Shown here piece by piece: positions 40,584 to 48,627 of a stretch of DNA of 64,000 nt. How positions within the stretch are numbered: the stretch's first letter is position 1; every line of letters starts with the position of its first letter. Position numbers and translations under genes: made by a program. The notes under the pieces are model-generated. The model was not told the DNA's origin and ran no database searches. It saw nothing but the letters and a program-made list of their open reading frames with translations. Origin of the DNA: Massilia antarctica (GTDB lineage: Bacteria; Pseudomonadota; Gammaproteobacteria; Burkholderiales; Burkholderiaceae_D); the NCBI RefSeq assembly GCF_015689335.1, contig NZ_CP065053.1:6634001-6698000 (forward strand). Direction: 5' to 3'.

Positions 40584-43500
40584 TCAGGCGGCCTGGCGCC
40601 CGTGCATCTGGTGATGCAGACGGAAGCCTTCGCGGATATTCTCGCGCAGCACCGCGCCCTTCCACGGCTTGGTGTAGAAGCGGTCGATCGCGCCATGGTT
40701 AATCGCCGCCATGATCGGGGTCAGGTCCGAATACGCCGAGAGCATGATGCGGAAGGTGTCCGGGCACAGGTTCTTGACCCGTTCCATGAATTCGGTGCCG
40801 CTCATGAGCGGCATGCACTGGTCGCACAGGATCACCTGCACCTTGTGGCGCGCCAGGATGTCGAAGCCTTCGGCCGCCGTCTGCGCGGTCAGGATGCGGT
40901 AGCCATCCTGCGCCAGGAAGTCAGACAGCACGTCGAGCATGAAGGCGTCGTCGTCGACGATGAGCAGGGTTTGCTGGTTGAGCAGCGACTCGTCGAGCGG
41001 CGGCATCAGGTACTTGCCGTCGTTGAGCATTTGCTCGAATTCGTCTTCCGGCAGCGGGCGGCTGAAGTAGTAGCCCTGCATCTCGTCGCAGCCGTGGCGG
41101 CGCAGGTAAGCCAGTTGCGCATCCTTCTCCACGCCCTCGGCGATCACCTGCAGTTTCAGGCTGTGCGCCATGTTGATGATGGCCAGGACGATGGCCGCGT
41201 CGTCCGGGTTGCTGGTCACTTCGCGCACGAAGGCGATGTCGATCTTCAGTTTGTCGATCGGGAAGCGCTTCAGGTACGCCAGGCTGGAGTAACCGGTGCC
41301 GAAATCGTCGATCGAAATCTGGATGCCCAGCGCCTTGAGGTTGCGCAGCACGGTGATGGTGTCTTCCGCGTTCGACATCAGGGAGCTTTCGGTCAGTTCG
41401 AGTTCGAGCAGTTCGGGCGCGATATCGTGCACCTTGATCGCATTGAGCACTTCCTGTTCCAGGCCGCCGACGAAAAACTGGATGCCCGACACGTTCACCG
41501 ACAGGTGCACCGGTCCGACCTTGCTCTTGCCCCACTCGCTGATCTTGCGGCACGCTTCATTGAGCACCCAGGTGCCGACCCGCACGATCAGGCCCGTCTC
41601 TTCCAGGATCGGGATGAACAGGCCCGGGGACACCATGCCGTGGCCCGGCCGCTTCCAGCGGATCAGCGCTTCGGCGCCGCTGATGCGGCCCGACCCGATG
41701 TGCACCTTGGGCTGGTAGTACAGCACGAATTCGCCATGGTCGATAGCGCGCCGCAGCGCGTTTTCCAGGTCCAGGCGCGCCAGGGACTGCGCGTTCATTT
41801 CCGCCGTGAAGAAGCGGAACGCATCGCGCCCGGCTTCCTTGGCGCGGTACATGGCGGTGTCGGCGTACTTGATCAGGGTGTCGGCATCGAGGCCGTCGTC
41901 CGGATACACGGTGATGCCGATGCTGGCCGTGACCGTCACTTCGTGCCCTTCCAGGTCGAACGGGCGGCGCAAGGTTTCGCGGATCTTGTCGACCACCGCG
42001 ATGGCCGTCTGCGGCCCTTCCGGCAGCATCAGGATAGCGGCGAATTCGTCGCCGCCGAAGCGCCCGATGGTGTCGCGCACGCGCAGGCAGTCGACCAGGC
42101 GGCTGGCGAACTGGCGCAGCAGCTCGTCGCCGATCGGGTGGCCCAAGGTGTCGTTGACGGTCTTGAAGCGGTCGACGTCGAGGAACAGCACGCCCACCGC
42201 CCAGCGGTGTTCGGCCGCCTGCTCCAGCGCGCGCGTGAGCGAGGAATAGAACTGGCTGCGGTTGGGCAGCCCGGTGAGCGTGTCGAAATGGGCCAGTTTC
42301 AGCAGGCGCAGTTCGGCTTCCTTGCGCTCGGTGATGTCGCGCGCCACCGCCACCAGGATCCAGCTCGCACCGGAACGCAAGGTGCGGCGCTGCACTTCGA
42401 CCGACAGCGGCGAGCCATCCTTGCGCTGCACCAGCAGTTCGGCCATGGCGCCCGACTGGTCGCCCGAGAGCAGCTTGTCGTACAGGTCCTTGAGGCGCAG
42501 CTTGTCGTTTTCATCCTCGCCCGGCAGGGCCGGCGCCGACAGCGCCAGGAAATCGTCGCGCGCGAAGCCGAGCATGCGGCAAGCGGTGGCGTTGACGTCG
42601 ACGAAAGCCATGCCGGAGCGGTCGATCAGGAAAATCGCATCGGCGGTGGCATCCATCGCGGTGCGGAAGCGCCGCAAATCCTCATCGAGGCGGATCCGCG
42701 CCGTCATGTCGGCGGTCAGCTGGGCATGGTGGCGCTTGATCTCTTCGTACAGCAGCAGGTTTTCGTAGGCGACGGCGATCTGCGCGCTGACCGTCACGAC
42801 CACGCGCTCGTCGACTTCCGAAAAGCCGTCGGCGCCAAGCTTGTCGACCAGGTACAGCCAGCCGTGCACCCGTTCGCGCGCGGCGATCGGCACACCCAGG
42901 AAGGAGTGCACCGGCGGGTGGCCCTGCGGCAGGCCGATCGCGCGCGGATCGCCACCCACGCCATCGATCCGCACCGGCACGCGCTCGTCGAGCAAGGTGG
43001 CCAGCACCCCGGCGCGCGGCGTGCCGGCGACCACGCGCGCCTGGCGGTTTTCGCCGCACGAGGAAAAGTAACTCAGTTCGTCGGCCCCTTCATCGAGCAC
43101 GCCGATGCAGGCATATTTGGACACGCACACGTTCTGCGCCACGCGGCAGCCGATTTCGAGCAGCGCGGTCGGGTCGCGTTCGGCCCCGAGCTCGATCCCC
43201 AGTTCGATCAGGGCGGTCAGGCGCAGGCTCACCGCCTGCAGGCTCGACAGGGAACTGGAGAGCCGGTCGGTCATCTGCGCCAGGTCGTACGAGGGTTCGG
43301 GCATGCCGTGGCTGGCGATGCGCGACAACACCTGGCTGCTGCTCGACTCGACTTCGACCAGGCATTCGGCCACCGTGTTATCGATCAGGAGCATGCGGTT
43401 CGGTTCGGCCTGGGGAGCCGCAAACGCGGGCAGCATGGGCGGGTCGGTCAGGCCGAGCGCCTCGTGCACGGTGCGCAGGATCACGTCCGGGTCCGACGGC

Positions 43501-44267
43501 TTGGGCAGCACCCAGCGCACCCCGCAGGCTTGCGCCATCTTGTTCGCTTCGCGCTCGCGGTAGGTGGCGGTGTAAAAGATCACCGGCAGGTCGACCATGG
43601 CCGGGTCCTTGCGCATGCGCGTGACGAATTCGTAGCCATCCATGTTCGGCATCAGGATGTCGGAGATGATCAGGTCTGGGCGCTCGGCGTACACCATCTT
43701 GAGGCCCTCGACCCCGTCGGCGGCCTCGATCAGGCGGTAGCCGCCGTAGCCGAGCAGGGTCATCAGGAATTCGCGGTTGAGCACATGGTCGTCGACGATC
43801 AGGATGGTGGCCTGTTCGCCGCTGCGCTCCGCGCCGGCGGGCGCGCCGGCCGCCTCGGCATCGCCGGCCGCGGGACTACTCACCGGTCCGGACGGCGCCT
43901 GCAGCGGCAGAAAGCTTTCCAGTTGGGCGACAAAAGTGTCCGGCTCGATCGGTTTGCCGATGTAACCGTCGAAGCCCGCGTCGAGCAAGCGTTCGCGGTC
44001 GCCCACCATGGCCAGCGCGGTGACCGCCAGCACGGGAATGGCGGCCAGCGCGGCATCGCCCTTGAGCGCGGCGACCACGCCGTAGCCGTCCAGGCGCGGC
44101 AGGTGCACATCGCAGATGATCAGGTCGGGCAGCGCCGTGCGCGCGGTCTCGACGCCACTCACGCCGTCGTACGCCGTCAACGGGGTATAGCCGAATGCCT
44201 TCAGCAAATACACCATCAACTCCATATTGGTGGGGTTGTCTTCGATGATAAGGATGCGTGCGGACAC
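40584..44267 (-). CDS. Multi-receiver hybrid GGDEF-EAL response regulator (REC-REC-GAF-PAS-GGDEF-EAL-REC)
   Basis: A 1227-residue cytoplasmic protein. REC1 (residues 1-120, phospho-Asp53 in LIICDVHLP), REC2 (about 150-280, LIISDILMPNMDGYEFV), GAF (about 345-505), PAS (about 530-650), GGDEF at 738-742, EAL at 866-868 (EALIRWKRPGHG) and a third REC at the C-terminus (about 1095-1227, VILCDQCMPLMSG). Both cyclase and phosphodiesterase motifs look intact. A receiver at each end of the output domains is unusual. It is encoded directly upstream of the GAF histidine kinase and probably converts its signal into c-di-GMP level changes. Confidence 0.94.
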   Translation of the reverse strand: MSARILIIEDNPTNMELMVYLLKAFGYTPLTAYDGVSGVETARTALPDLIICDVHLPRLDGYGVVAALKGDAALAAIPVLAVTALAMVGDRERLLDAGFDGYIGKPIEPDTFVAQLESFLPLQAPSGPVSSPAAGDAEAAGAPAGAERSGEQATILIVDDHVLNREFLMTLLGYGGYRLIEAADGVEGLKMVYAERPDLIISDILMPNMDGYEFVTRMRKDPAMVDLPVIFYTATYREREANKMAQACGVRWVLPKPSDPDVILRTVHEALGLTDPPMLPAFAAPQAEPNRMLLIDNTVAECLVEVESSSSQVLSRIASHGMPEPSYDLAQMTDRLSSSLSSLQAVSLRLTALIELGIELGAERDPTALLEIGCRVAQNVCVSKYACIGVLDEGADELSYFSSCGENRQARVVAGTPRAGVLATLLDERVPVRIDGVGGDPRAIGLPQGHPPVHSFLGVPIAARERVHGWLYLVDKLGADGFSEVDERVVVTVSAQIAVAYENLLLYEEIKRHHAQLTADMTARIRLDEDLRRFRTAMDATADAIFLIDRSGMAFVDVNATACRMLGFARDDFLALSAPALPGEDENDKLRLKDLYDKLLSGDQSGAMAELLVQRKDGSPLSVEVQRRTLRSGASWILVAVARDITERKEAELRLLKLAHFDTLTGLPNRSQFYSSLTRALEQAAEHRWAVGVLFLDVDRFKTVNDTLGHPIGDELLRQFASRLVDCLRVRDTIGRFGGDEFAAILMLPEGPQTAIAVVDKIRETLRRPFDLEGHEVTVTASIGITVYPDDGLDADTLIKYADTAMYRAKEAGRDAFRFFTAEMNAQSLARLDLENALRRAIDHGEFVLYYQPKVHIGSGRISGAEALIRWKRPGHGMVSPGLFIPILEETGLIVRVGTWVLNEACRKISEWGKSKVGPVHLSVNVSGIQFFVGGLEQEVLNAIKVHDIAPELLELELTESSLMSNAEDTITVLRNLKALGIQISIDDFGTGYSSLAYLKRFPIDKLKIDIAFVREVTSNPDDAAIVLAIINMAHSLKLQVIAEGVEKDAQLAYLRRHGCDEMQGYYFSRPLPEDEFEQMLNDGKYLMPPLDESLLNQQTLLIVDDDAFMLDVLSDFLAQDGYRILTAQTAAEGFDILARHKVQVILCDQCMPLMSGTEFMERVKNLCPDTFRIMLSAYSDLTPIMAAINHGAIDRFYTKPWKGAVLRENIREGFRLHHQMHGRQAA

Positions 44268-44483
44268 TGGTGCGCTCCTGGGTTAAAACTGGTACTCGTC
44301 CAACTGGTGGAATCGCATTCGGGCTGGCCTGTTGCATCCTGACACATTCCTACGCCGGCAGGCAATTACGCACGACGTTATCAACGGGACAGATGCGCAA
44401 GCAGTCGCTATTCGGCGACAAAACCCGCTTCAGCAATGTTATGAAAACAAGAATCTCACCAAAAATAACAAGTAGAGAAATAG

Positions 44484-44500
44484 GATTGTCCATGACAATC
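44484..44500. other. Short inverted repeat in the promoter gap
   Basis: GATTGTC-CAT-GACAATC, 7-bp arms, lies in the AT-rich 282-bp gap (44268-44549) between the minus-strand signalling operon and the 3' end of the lipase-like gene, which is also on the minus strand. Being about 220 bp upstream of the multi-receiver gene, it could be an operator for it or part of a terminator for the lipase-like gene. Confidence 0.35.
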
Positions 44501-44549
44501 ATTTCCCAGTGACTCTATCATGCCTTTTGCCGGTGTTGCTAAAGATTAT

Positions 44550-45500
44550 CTAGGGTGTGGATAGCTTGGCAAGTTCATCCATCAGGCGCGCCAGCACGCG
44601 CCGGTTGCGGCACAGGGCCACGTGGCCGACGCCGCCGAAAGCGATGTTGCGCGCCCCTTCGAGCACGCTGGATGTTTGCGGGGCCACGATGTTGTCGTGG
44701 TGGGTATACAGGGAGGTGATGAGGGCGCGCGTGGCGGCGCTTTCGCTGGCGCCGAGCGCGCGCAGCCAGGCGCTCTCCGGAGCGTCGCCGCCGCCCTGGC
44801 GCTGCATCTGGCTGGCGTTCAAGCCCACGCCCTTGCCGGCCAGGACGGTGCCGTGGTGCGGCGTGCCGAGCGTGAACACATGGGCCACCCGCGCGCTGCC
44901 GTGATCGCGCAGGTAGGCGCGCGCCACCAGGCCGCCCATGCTGTGCGCCACGATGATGACACGCCCGGCGCCGGTGGCTTGGCACAGCGCCTCGACGCCG
45001 CGCCGCACCAGCGGCACGAAGTCGTCGATGCCGGCCAGCATCGGCTCCAGGTCGAGCGAGGCGTGGCTGATGCGGGCCGCATCGAGATGCCTGGCCAGGT
45101 GCGCCCAGTAGCCGCTGTTGCAGCCGTAACCGTGCAACAGCAGCACCGGCGGCGCCGTGCTGGCGGCATGAATGCGCTGGCGCGCCACCGCGTGCGCCAT
45201 GAACCACGACGATTGCAGCATGCTCGCCATGAATTCCTCGGCGAACAGGCGCAGCATGGCGCCCGGACCGATGCGGAACGGCGCCGGGGTCGCGCTGGCA
45301 AAGCGCGCCGTGACGAGGAAATTGTTCGCCGTGATCAAGAGGCGCACCAGCAGCACGGCCGCCAGCCCGCAACCGAACGCCAGCCAGGGCGAGGCCAGGC
45401 CGCCGTAGCGCATGGCCGCGAAGGCGATGGCGCCGGCCGCCGCGGCTTGCACCAGCAGCAGCCACCGCAGCATGGCGCGCGTGCTGATCGTCACATTCAT
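44550..45500 (-). CDS. Membrane-anchored alpha/beta hydrolase (lipase/PGAP1-like)
   Basis: A 316-residue protein with two N-terminal hydrophobic spans (MLRWLLLVQAAAAGAIAFAAM; SPWLAFGCGLAAVLLVRLLI), then a lipase-like fold: oxyanion HGYGCNSGYW near 125, nucleophile AHSMGGLVARAYL, and TLGTPHHGTVLAGKG, characteristic of triacylglycerol lipases and PGAP1-like esterases. The catalytic His is likely in GGVGHVALCR near 294. The start at 45500 overlaps the GMC gene stop; longer starts only read through the GMC gene in another frame. It is the third gene of the GMC operon. Confidence 0.87.
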   Translation of the reverse strand: MNVTISTRAMLRWLLLVQAAAAGAIAFAAMRYGGLASPWLAFGCGLAAVLLVRLLITANNFLVTARFASATPAPFRIGPGAMLRLFAEEFMASMLQSSWFMAHAVARQRIHAASTAPPVLLLHGYGCNSGYWAHLARHLDAARISHASLDLEPMLAGIDDFVPLVRRGVEALCQATGAGRVIIVAHSMGGLVARAYLRDHGSARVAHVFTLGTPHHGTVLAGKGVGLNASQMQRQGGGDAPESAWLRALGASESAATRALITSLYTHHDNIVAPQTSSVLEGARNIAFGGVGHVALCRNRRVLARLMDELAKLSTP

Positions 45501-47125
45501 GCCACCTTGGGGGCCGGTTTGCCGGTCAGCGCTTGCGCCAGCTCGCTCGCCAGGCGCGCCGTGATGGCATAGATCGACAGCTGCGGATTGGCGCCGATCG
45601 AGGTCGGGAACAGCGAGCCGTCGTGCACCGACAGGTTGCGCACGCCGTGGTAGCGGCCATTCGCGCCCACCACCCCGCGCCGCTCGTCGTCGGACATGGT
45701 GCAGCCGCCCATCACGTGGGCCGAGACGATGCGTGTGATGTGCTCCCGCATCGGCAGCGCGGCGATGCCTTTTTTGGCGGCGTCCCAGCTGGTATAAGGT
45801 TCGGCCAGTTCGTGCACCGGCTGCACCTTGGTGGCGCCGGCCGCGAACTGGATTTCGGCCATCGACAGCATGGCGCGGCGCACGCCGTCCCACAGAAAAT
45901 CATTGAGCGGATAGTCGAGCACGGCCGCGCCTTCGCGGGTCAGGCCCACGCTGCCGCCCGGCGCATCGGCATGGAAACCGTCGCGCAGCAAGGCCAGCAA
46001 GCCATGCACGTGCGCGAACTGGCGCATGGTGTCGGTATGCGCCTGGCCGTAGCCGGCCATGGTGGTCGACAGCAGCAGCGGATGCAGGGGCGGCGCTTCG
46101 AGCTTGTAGCCGATCGGGCCATCGACCGGGCCGGTTTGCAGGAAGTGGTCGGAATAGATGGTTTGCGGGGCACCGGCAAAGCCGTCCACGCGCTGGGGGA
46201 AGATGCCGGCCGAGATCACGGTCGGATGCAGAAAGGTGCGCCTGCCGAGCAGCCCGTGGGGGTTCGGCGCGCGCGAGCGCAGCAGCAAGGCCGGCGAATT
46301 GATCGCGCCGCCGGCCACGATGAAGTGCCTGGCCCGCAAGGTCAGCACGCGCCCGCTTGCGGCCAGTCCGCTCGCATCCATCGCTTCGCACAGCAGGCTG
46401 TCGACCGCATCGCCCTTGAACACCAGGCGCTGGGCGCGCGCATGCGTGACCAGGGTGGCGCCGTGGCTGAGCGCCGACGGGATCGTGGTGACCAGCATCG
46501 ACTGCTTGGCGTTGGTCGGGCAACCCATGCCGCAGTAGCCCAGGTTCCAGCAACCTTTGACGTTGCGCCGGATCGCGCCCGAGGAAATGCCGAGGCGCCC
46601 GGTACCGAGCTTGAGCAGGTCGTTGTTTTCGTTGGGCGGGGCTTGCCAGTCGCCCACCGAGAGACGCGCTTCCATCATGTCGAACCAGGGCGCCAGCGCC
46701 TCGGTGCTGTAGCTGGCCAGGCCGAAGTTCTTCTGCCAGTACGCCAGGGTCGGCGCCGGAGTGCGAAAGCTCGACGTCCAGTTGACGGTGGTCGAACCGC
46801 CCACGGTGCGCCCCTGCAGGATGTTGATGGCCTTGTCGCGCGTCTTGCGCGCGGCCGATTCCTGGTACAGCGCCGGATAGGCGTCCGCTTCGCGCATCTT
46901 GAAGTCTTTCGAGGACTTGAGCGCGCCCTCCTCCACGATGATGACTTTCAGGCCGGCCAGGGCCAGGATCTCGGCGCTGACGCCGCCCCCGGCGCCGCTG
47001 CCGATGATGACCACGTCGGCTTCGATGGTGCGGTCGGCAAGGATGGTGGCGCCGTCTATCACTGTCCAGCCGGCCGCCAGGCCAGCTTCAATCGGGTCGG
47101 CAATCACGGGACCAGCGGGGCTCAT
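45497..47125 (-). CDS. GMC-family FAD oxidoreductase (long-chain alcohol/sterol oxidase-like)
   Basis: A 542-residue flavoprotein. It has the FAD loop VVIIGSGAGGGVSAEILALAGLKVIIVEEG near residue 35, GRTVGGSTTVNWTSSFRTP near 105, CWNLGYCGMGCPTNAKQSML, and the C-terminal GMC block HVMGGCTMSDD...SIGANPQLSIYAITARLA, with an active-site His in HVMGGC. The pattern with FRTP and CGMGCPTNAKQS is shared with cholesterol and fatty-alcohol oxidases. A Tat-exported small protein is encoded directly upstream and a lipase-like protein downstream. Together they suggest oxidation of an alcohol released from a lipid or ester. Confidence 0.92.
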   Translation of the reverse strand: MSPAGPVIADPIEAGLAAGWTVIDGATILADRTIEADVVIIGSGAGGGVSAEILALAGLKVIIVEEGALKSSKDFKMREADAYPALYQESAARKTRDKAINILQGRTVGGSTTVNWTSSFRTPAPTLAYWQKNFGLASYSTEALAPWFDMMEARLSVGDWQAPPNENNDLLKLGTGRLGISSGAIRRNVKGCWNLGYCGMGCPTNAKQSMLVTTIPSALSHGATLVTHARAQRLVFKGDAVDSLLCEAMDASGLAASGRVLTLRARHFIVAGGAINSPALLLRSRAPNPHGLLGRRTFLHPTVISAGIFPQRVDGFAGAPQTIYSDHFLQTGPVDGPIGYKLEAPPLHPLLLSTTMAGYGQAHTDTMRQFAHVHGLLALLRDGFHADAPGGSVGLTREGAAVLDYPLNDFLWDGVRRAMLSMAEIQFAAGATKVQPVHELAEPYTSWDAAKKGIAALPMREHITRIVSAHVMGGCTMSDDERRGVVGANGRYHGVRNLSVHDGSLFPTSIGANPQLSIYAITARLASELAQALTGKPAPKVA

Positions 47126-47643
47126 GCCAGTTCCTTCAAGGGGCCGGGATAGCCGATGACGGCCCAGCTGGACGGATCGGCATACCAGGAACCGATGATC
47201 AGGTCATGCAGCGCGTGGTAGGCGCTTTGCAGCATGCCGAGGCGGTGAAAGCGCCAGTCGTGCAGAAACACGCCGACCTGCTCGACGCTGGCGCCAGCCC
47301 AGCCGCCCGACACACCCGCCAGCAGGCGCCGCGCCGGCGCCAGCGAGAGCAATCCGAATAGGTCCTGGACTTCCTTTTGCGCCGCCAGCGGCAGGCCCAG
47401 GATGGCCTGGTGCACGCGCGCGGTGGTGGCCGCCACGGCGGCAACGCGCGCGCCCGGGTCGGCCGGCAGCGCCCCGGCCAGCATGGCGGGCACGATGGCG
47501 TCGATGGCCGCCTTCGCTTCGCCATCGAGCACGAAGCGCCCCAGCGGCGAAGGATGGGTGTAGCGGTAAATGCCGCCGCCTGCCGCAAGGGCAAGCGCGG
47601 CCAGCGCGCCGACCTTCAGGAAGGTTCTGCGTTTTGTCTCCAT
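47122..47643 (-). CDS. Tat-exported small subunit-like protein (gluconate 2-dehydrogenase subunit 3-like)
   Basis: A 173-residue protein starting METKRRTFLKVGALAALALAAGGGIYRY, a twin-arginine signal (RRTFLK). The rest is helical with FVLDGEAKAAIDAIVPAMLAGALP and HALHDLIIGSWYADPSSWAVIGYPGP, matching the small third subunit that accompanies GMC dehydrogenases and chaperones their export. The stop overlaps the GMC start (ATGA). The start at 47643 is preferred to 47658, which also fits. It is the first gene of the operon. Confidence 0.83.
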   Translation of the reverse strand: METKRRTFLKVGALAALALAAGGGIYRYTHPSPLGRFVLDGEAKAAIDAIVPAMLAGALPADPGARVAAVAATTARVHQAILGLPLAAQKEVQDLFGLLSLAPARRLLAGVSGGWAGASVEQVGVFLHDWRFHRLGMLQSAYHALHDLIIGSWYADPSSWAVIGYPGPLKELA

Positions 47644-47658
47644 GTTCTTGTTTTCCAT

Positions 47659-47981
47659 ACTATTTTTTTGGCTAGTGTACGCGAAAGCGGGATACGGGAA
47701 ATTGCACAAACTAGAGTGATCCATCTAGTCGTTTCTGGTAGATGGAGGCATGTTACTTAACTTTAAATGTATAGTTATTACTATGTTTCATTACTTTGAA
47801 GAATTTTAATTTCGTGTCATAATGAAATGTGTTGTTTTTTGCAAGCCATTTCTCGCGACACGAGCTGCCCGTTTCACAGTCGGCGCTTTGCGCTACGGTC
47901 CTCCGCCGCAGCGCTATCGGCCGGCCCCGGCGCGCGCCCTCCCCCAACGCCAACCTTGTACGCTAATTTTCCAGACCGACA
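47659..47981. other. 323-bp AT-rich divergent promoter region; no gene seen
   Basis: AT-rich in 47740-47850, unlike the coding flanks. Frames are short. It must contain the promoters for the GMC operon on the minus strand and the CDP-alcohol transferase cluster on the plus strand; a candidate for the latter is listed. Confidence 0.55.
47796..47823 (+). promoter_or_regulatory. Sigma-70 promoter candidate for the phospholipid-type cluster
   Basis: TTGAAG at 47796-47801, a 16-base spacer, and CATAAT at 47818-47823. It matches four of six and five of six consensus bases. It would give a leader of about 150 bases before the gene at 47982. Confidence 0.4.
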
Positions 47982-48581
47982 ATGACGATATACGATCTCA
48001 AGCCCAGGTTTCAGGCTCTGCTGCGCCCCTTCACAACGTGGCTCTGGCACCGCTCCGTCACGGCCAACATGGTCACCCTGGCGGCCATGCTGGCCTCGGT
48101 GGCGTATGGCGTCTGGATGCTGCTGGCGCCCTCGACCCTGCCGTATCTGCTGCTGCCGCTGTTCATGCTGGCGCGCATGGCCTTGAACGCGGTCGACGGC
48201 ATGCTGGCCCGCGAACACGGGCAGCAGAGCAAACTGGGCGCCGTCCTCAACGAAGTCGGCGACGTCGTTGCCGATGCCGCCCTGCTGGTGCCCTTCGCGA
48301 CCTTGTCCGGGGTCAGCGCGCACCTGGTGTACGCGCTCGTGTACCTTGCCACGCTCACCGAATTCATCGGCGTGCTGGGACAGACGACCGGCGCCGGGCG
48401 CCGCTATGACGGTCCGTCCGGCAAGAGTGACCGGGCCTTCGCTTTCGGCCTGCTTGGCCTGCTGATCGGCGCCGGCGTGCCGGTCTTGCCCTACCTTAAT
48501 CCGGTACTGATCGTCATGCTCGCCCTGCTGGCCCTGACCTGCTGGAACCGCGCGCGCCGCGCGGCCGCCGGCGCGGCCTGA
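47982..48581 (+). CDS. CDP-alcohol phosphatidyltransferase-family protein with altered motif
   Basis: A 199-residue membrane protein with about six helices. Members join a CDP-activated lipid and an alcohol to make phospholipids. The family motif D-x2-D-G-x2-A-R-x8-G-x3-D-x3-D appears here as NAVDGMLAREHGQQSKLGAVLNEVGDVVAD: the first and third acidic residues are asparagine. The other acidic residues, GxxAR and the glycine are kept. This could alter metal binding or mark a subfamily. The ATG is 94 bp downstream of nothing recognisable, with a possible promoter at 47796. It heads a five-gene cluster with a methyltransferase/hydrolase and a lipid phosphatase. Confidence 0.85.
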   Translation: MTIYDLKPRFQALLRPFTTWLWHRSVTANMVTLAAMLASVAYGVWMLLAPSTLPYLLLPLFMLARMALNAVDGMLAREHGQQSKLGAVLNEVGDVVADAALLVPFATLSGVSAHLVYALVYLATLTEFIGVLGQTTGAGRRYDGPSGKSDRAFAFGLLGLLIGAGVPVLPYLNPVLIVMLALLALTCWNRARRAAAGAA

Positions 48582-48627
48582 GCGCACTTCTTACACCAAC
48601 GCACTCCCCCACCCAGGATCTTGACTG

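Noticed and set aside
40560..44342. 1260-codon plus-strand frame opposite the multi-receiver protein
   Set aside because: The minus strand encodes seven recognisable domains. The plus-strand frame is a mirror of its codon bias.
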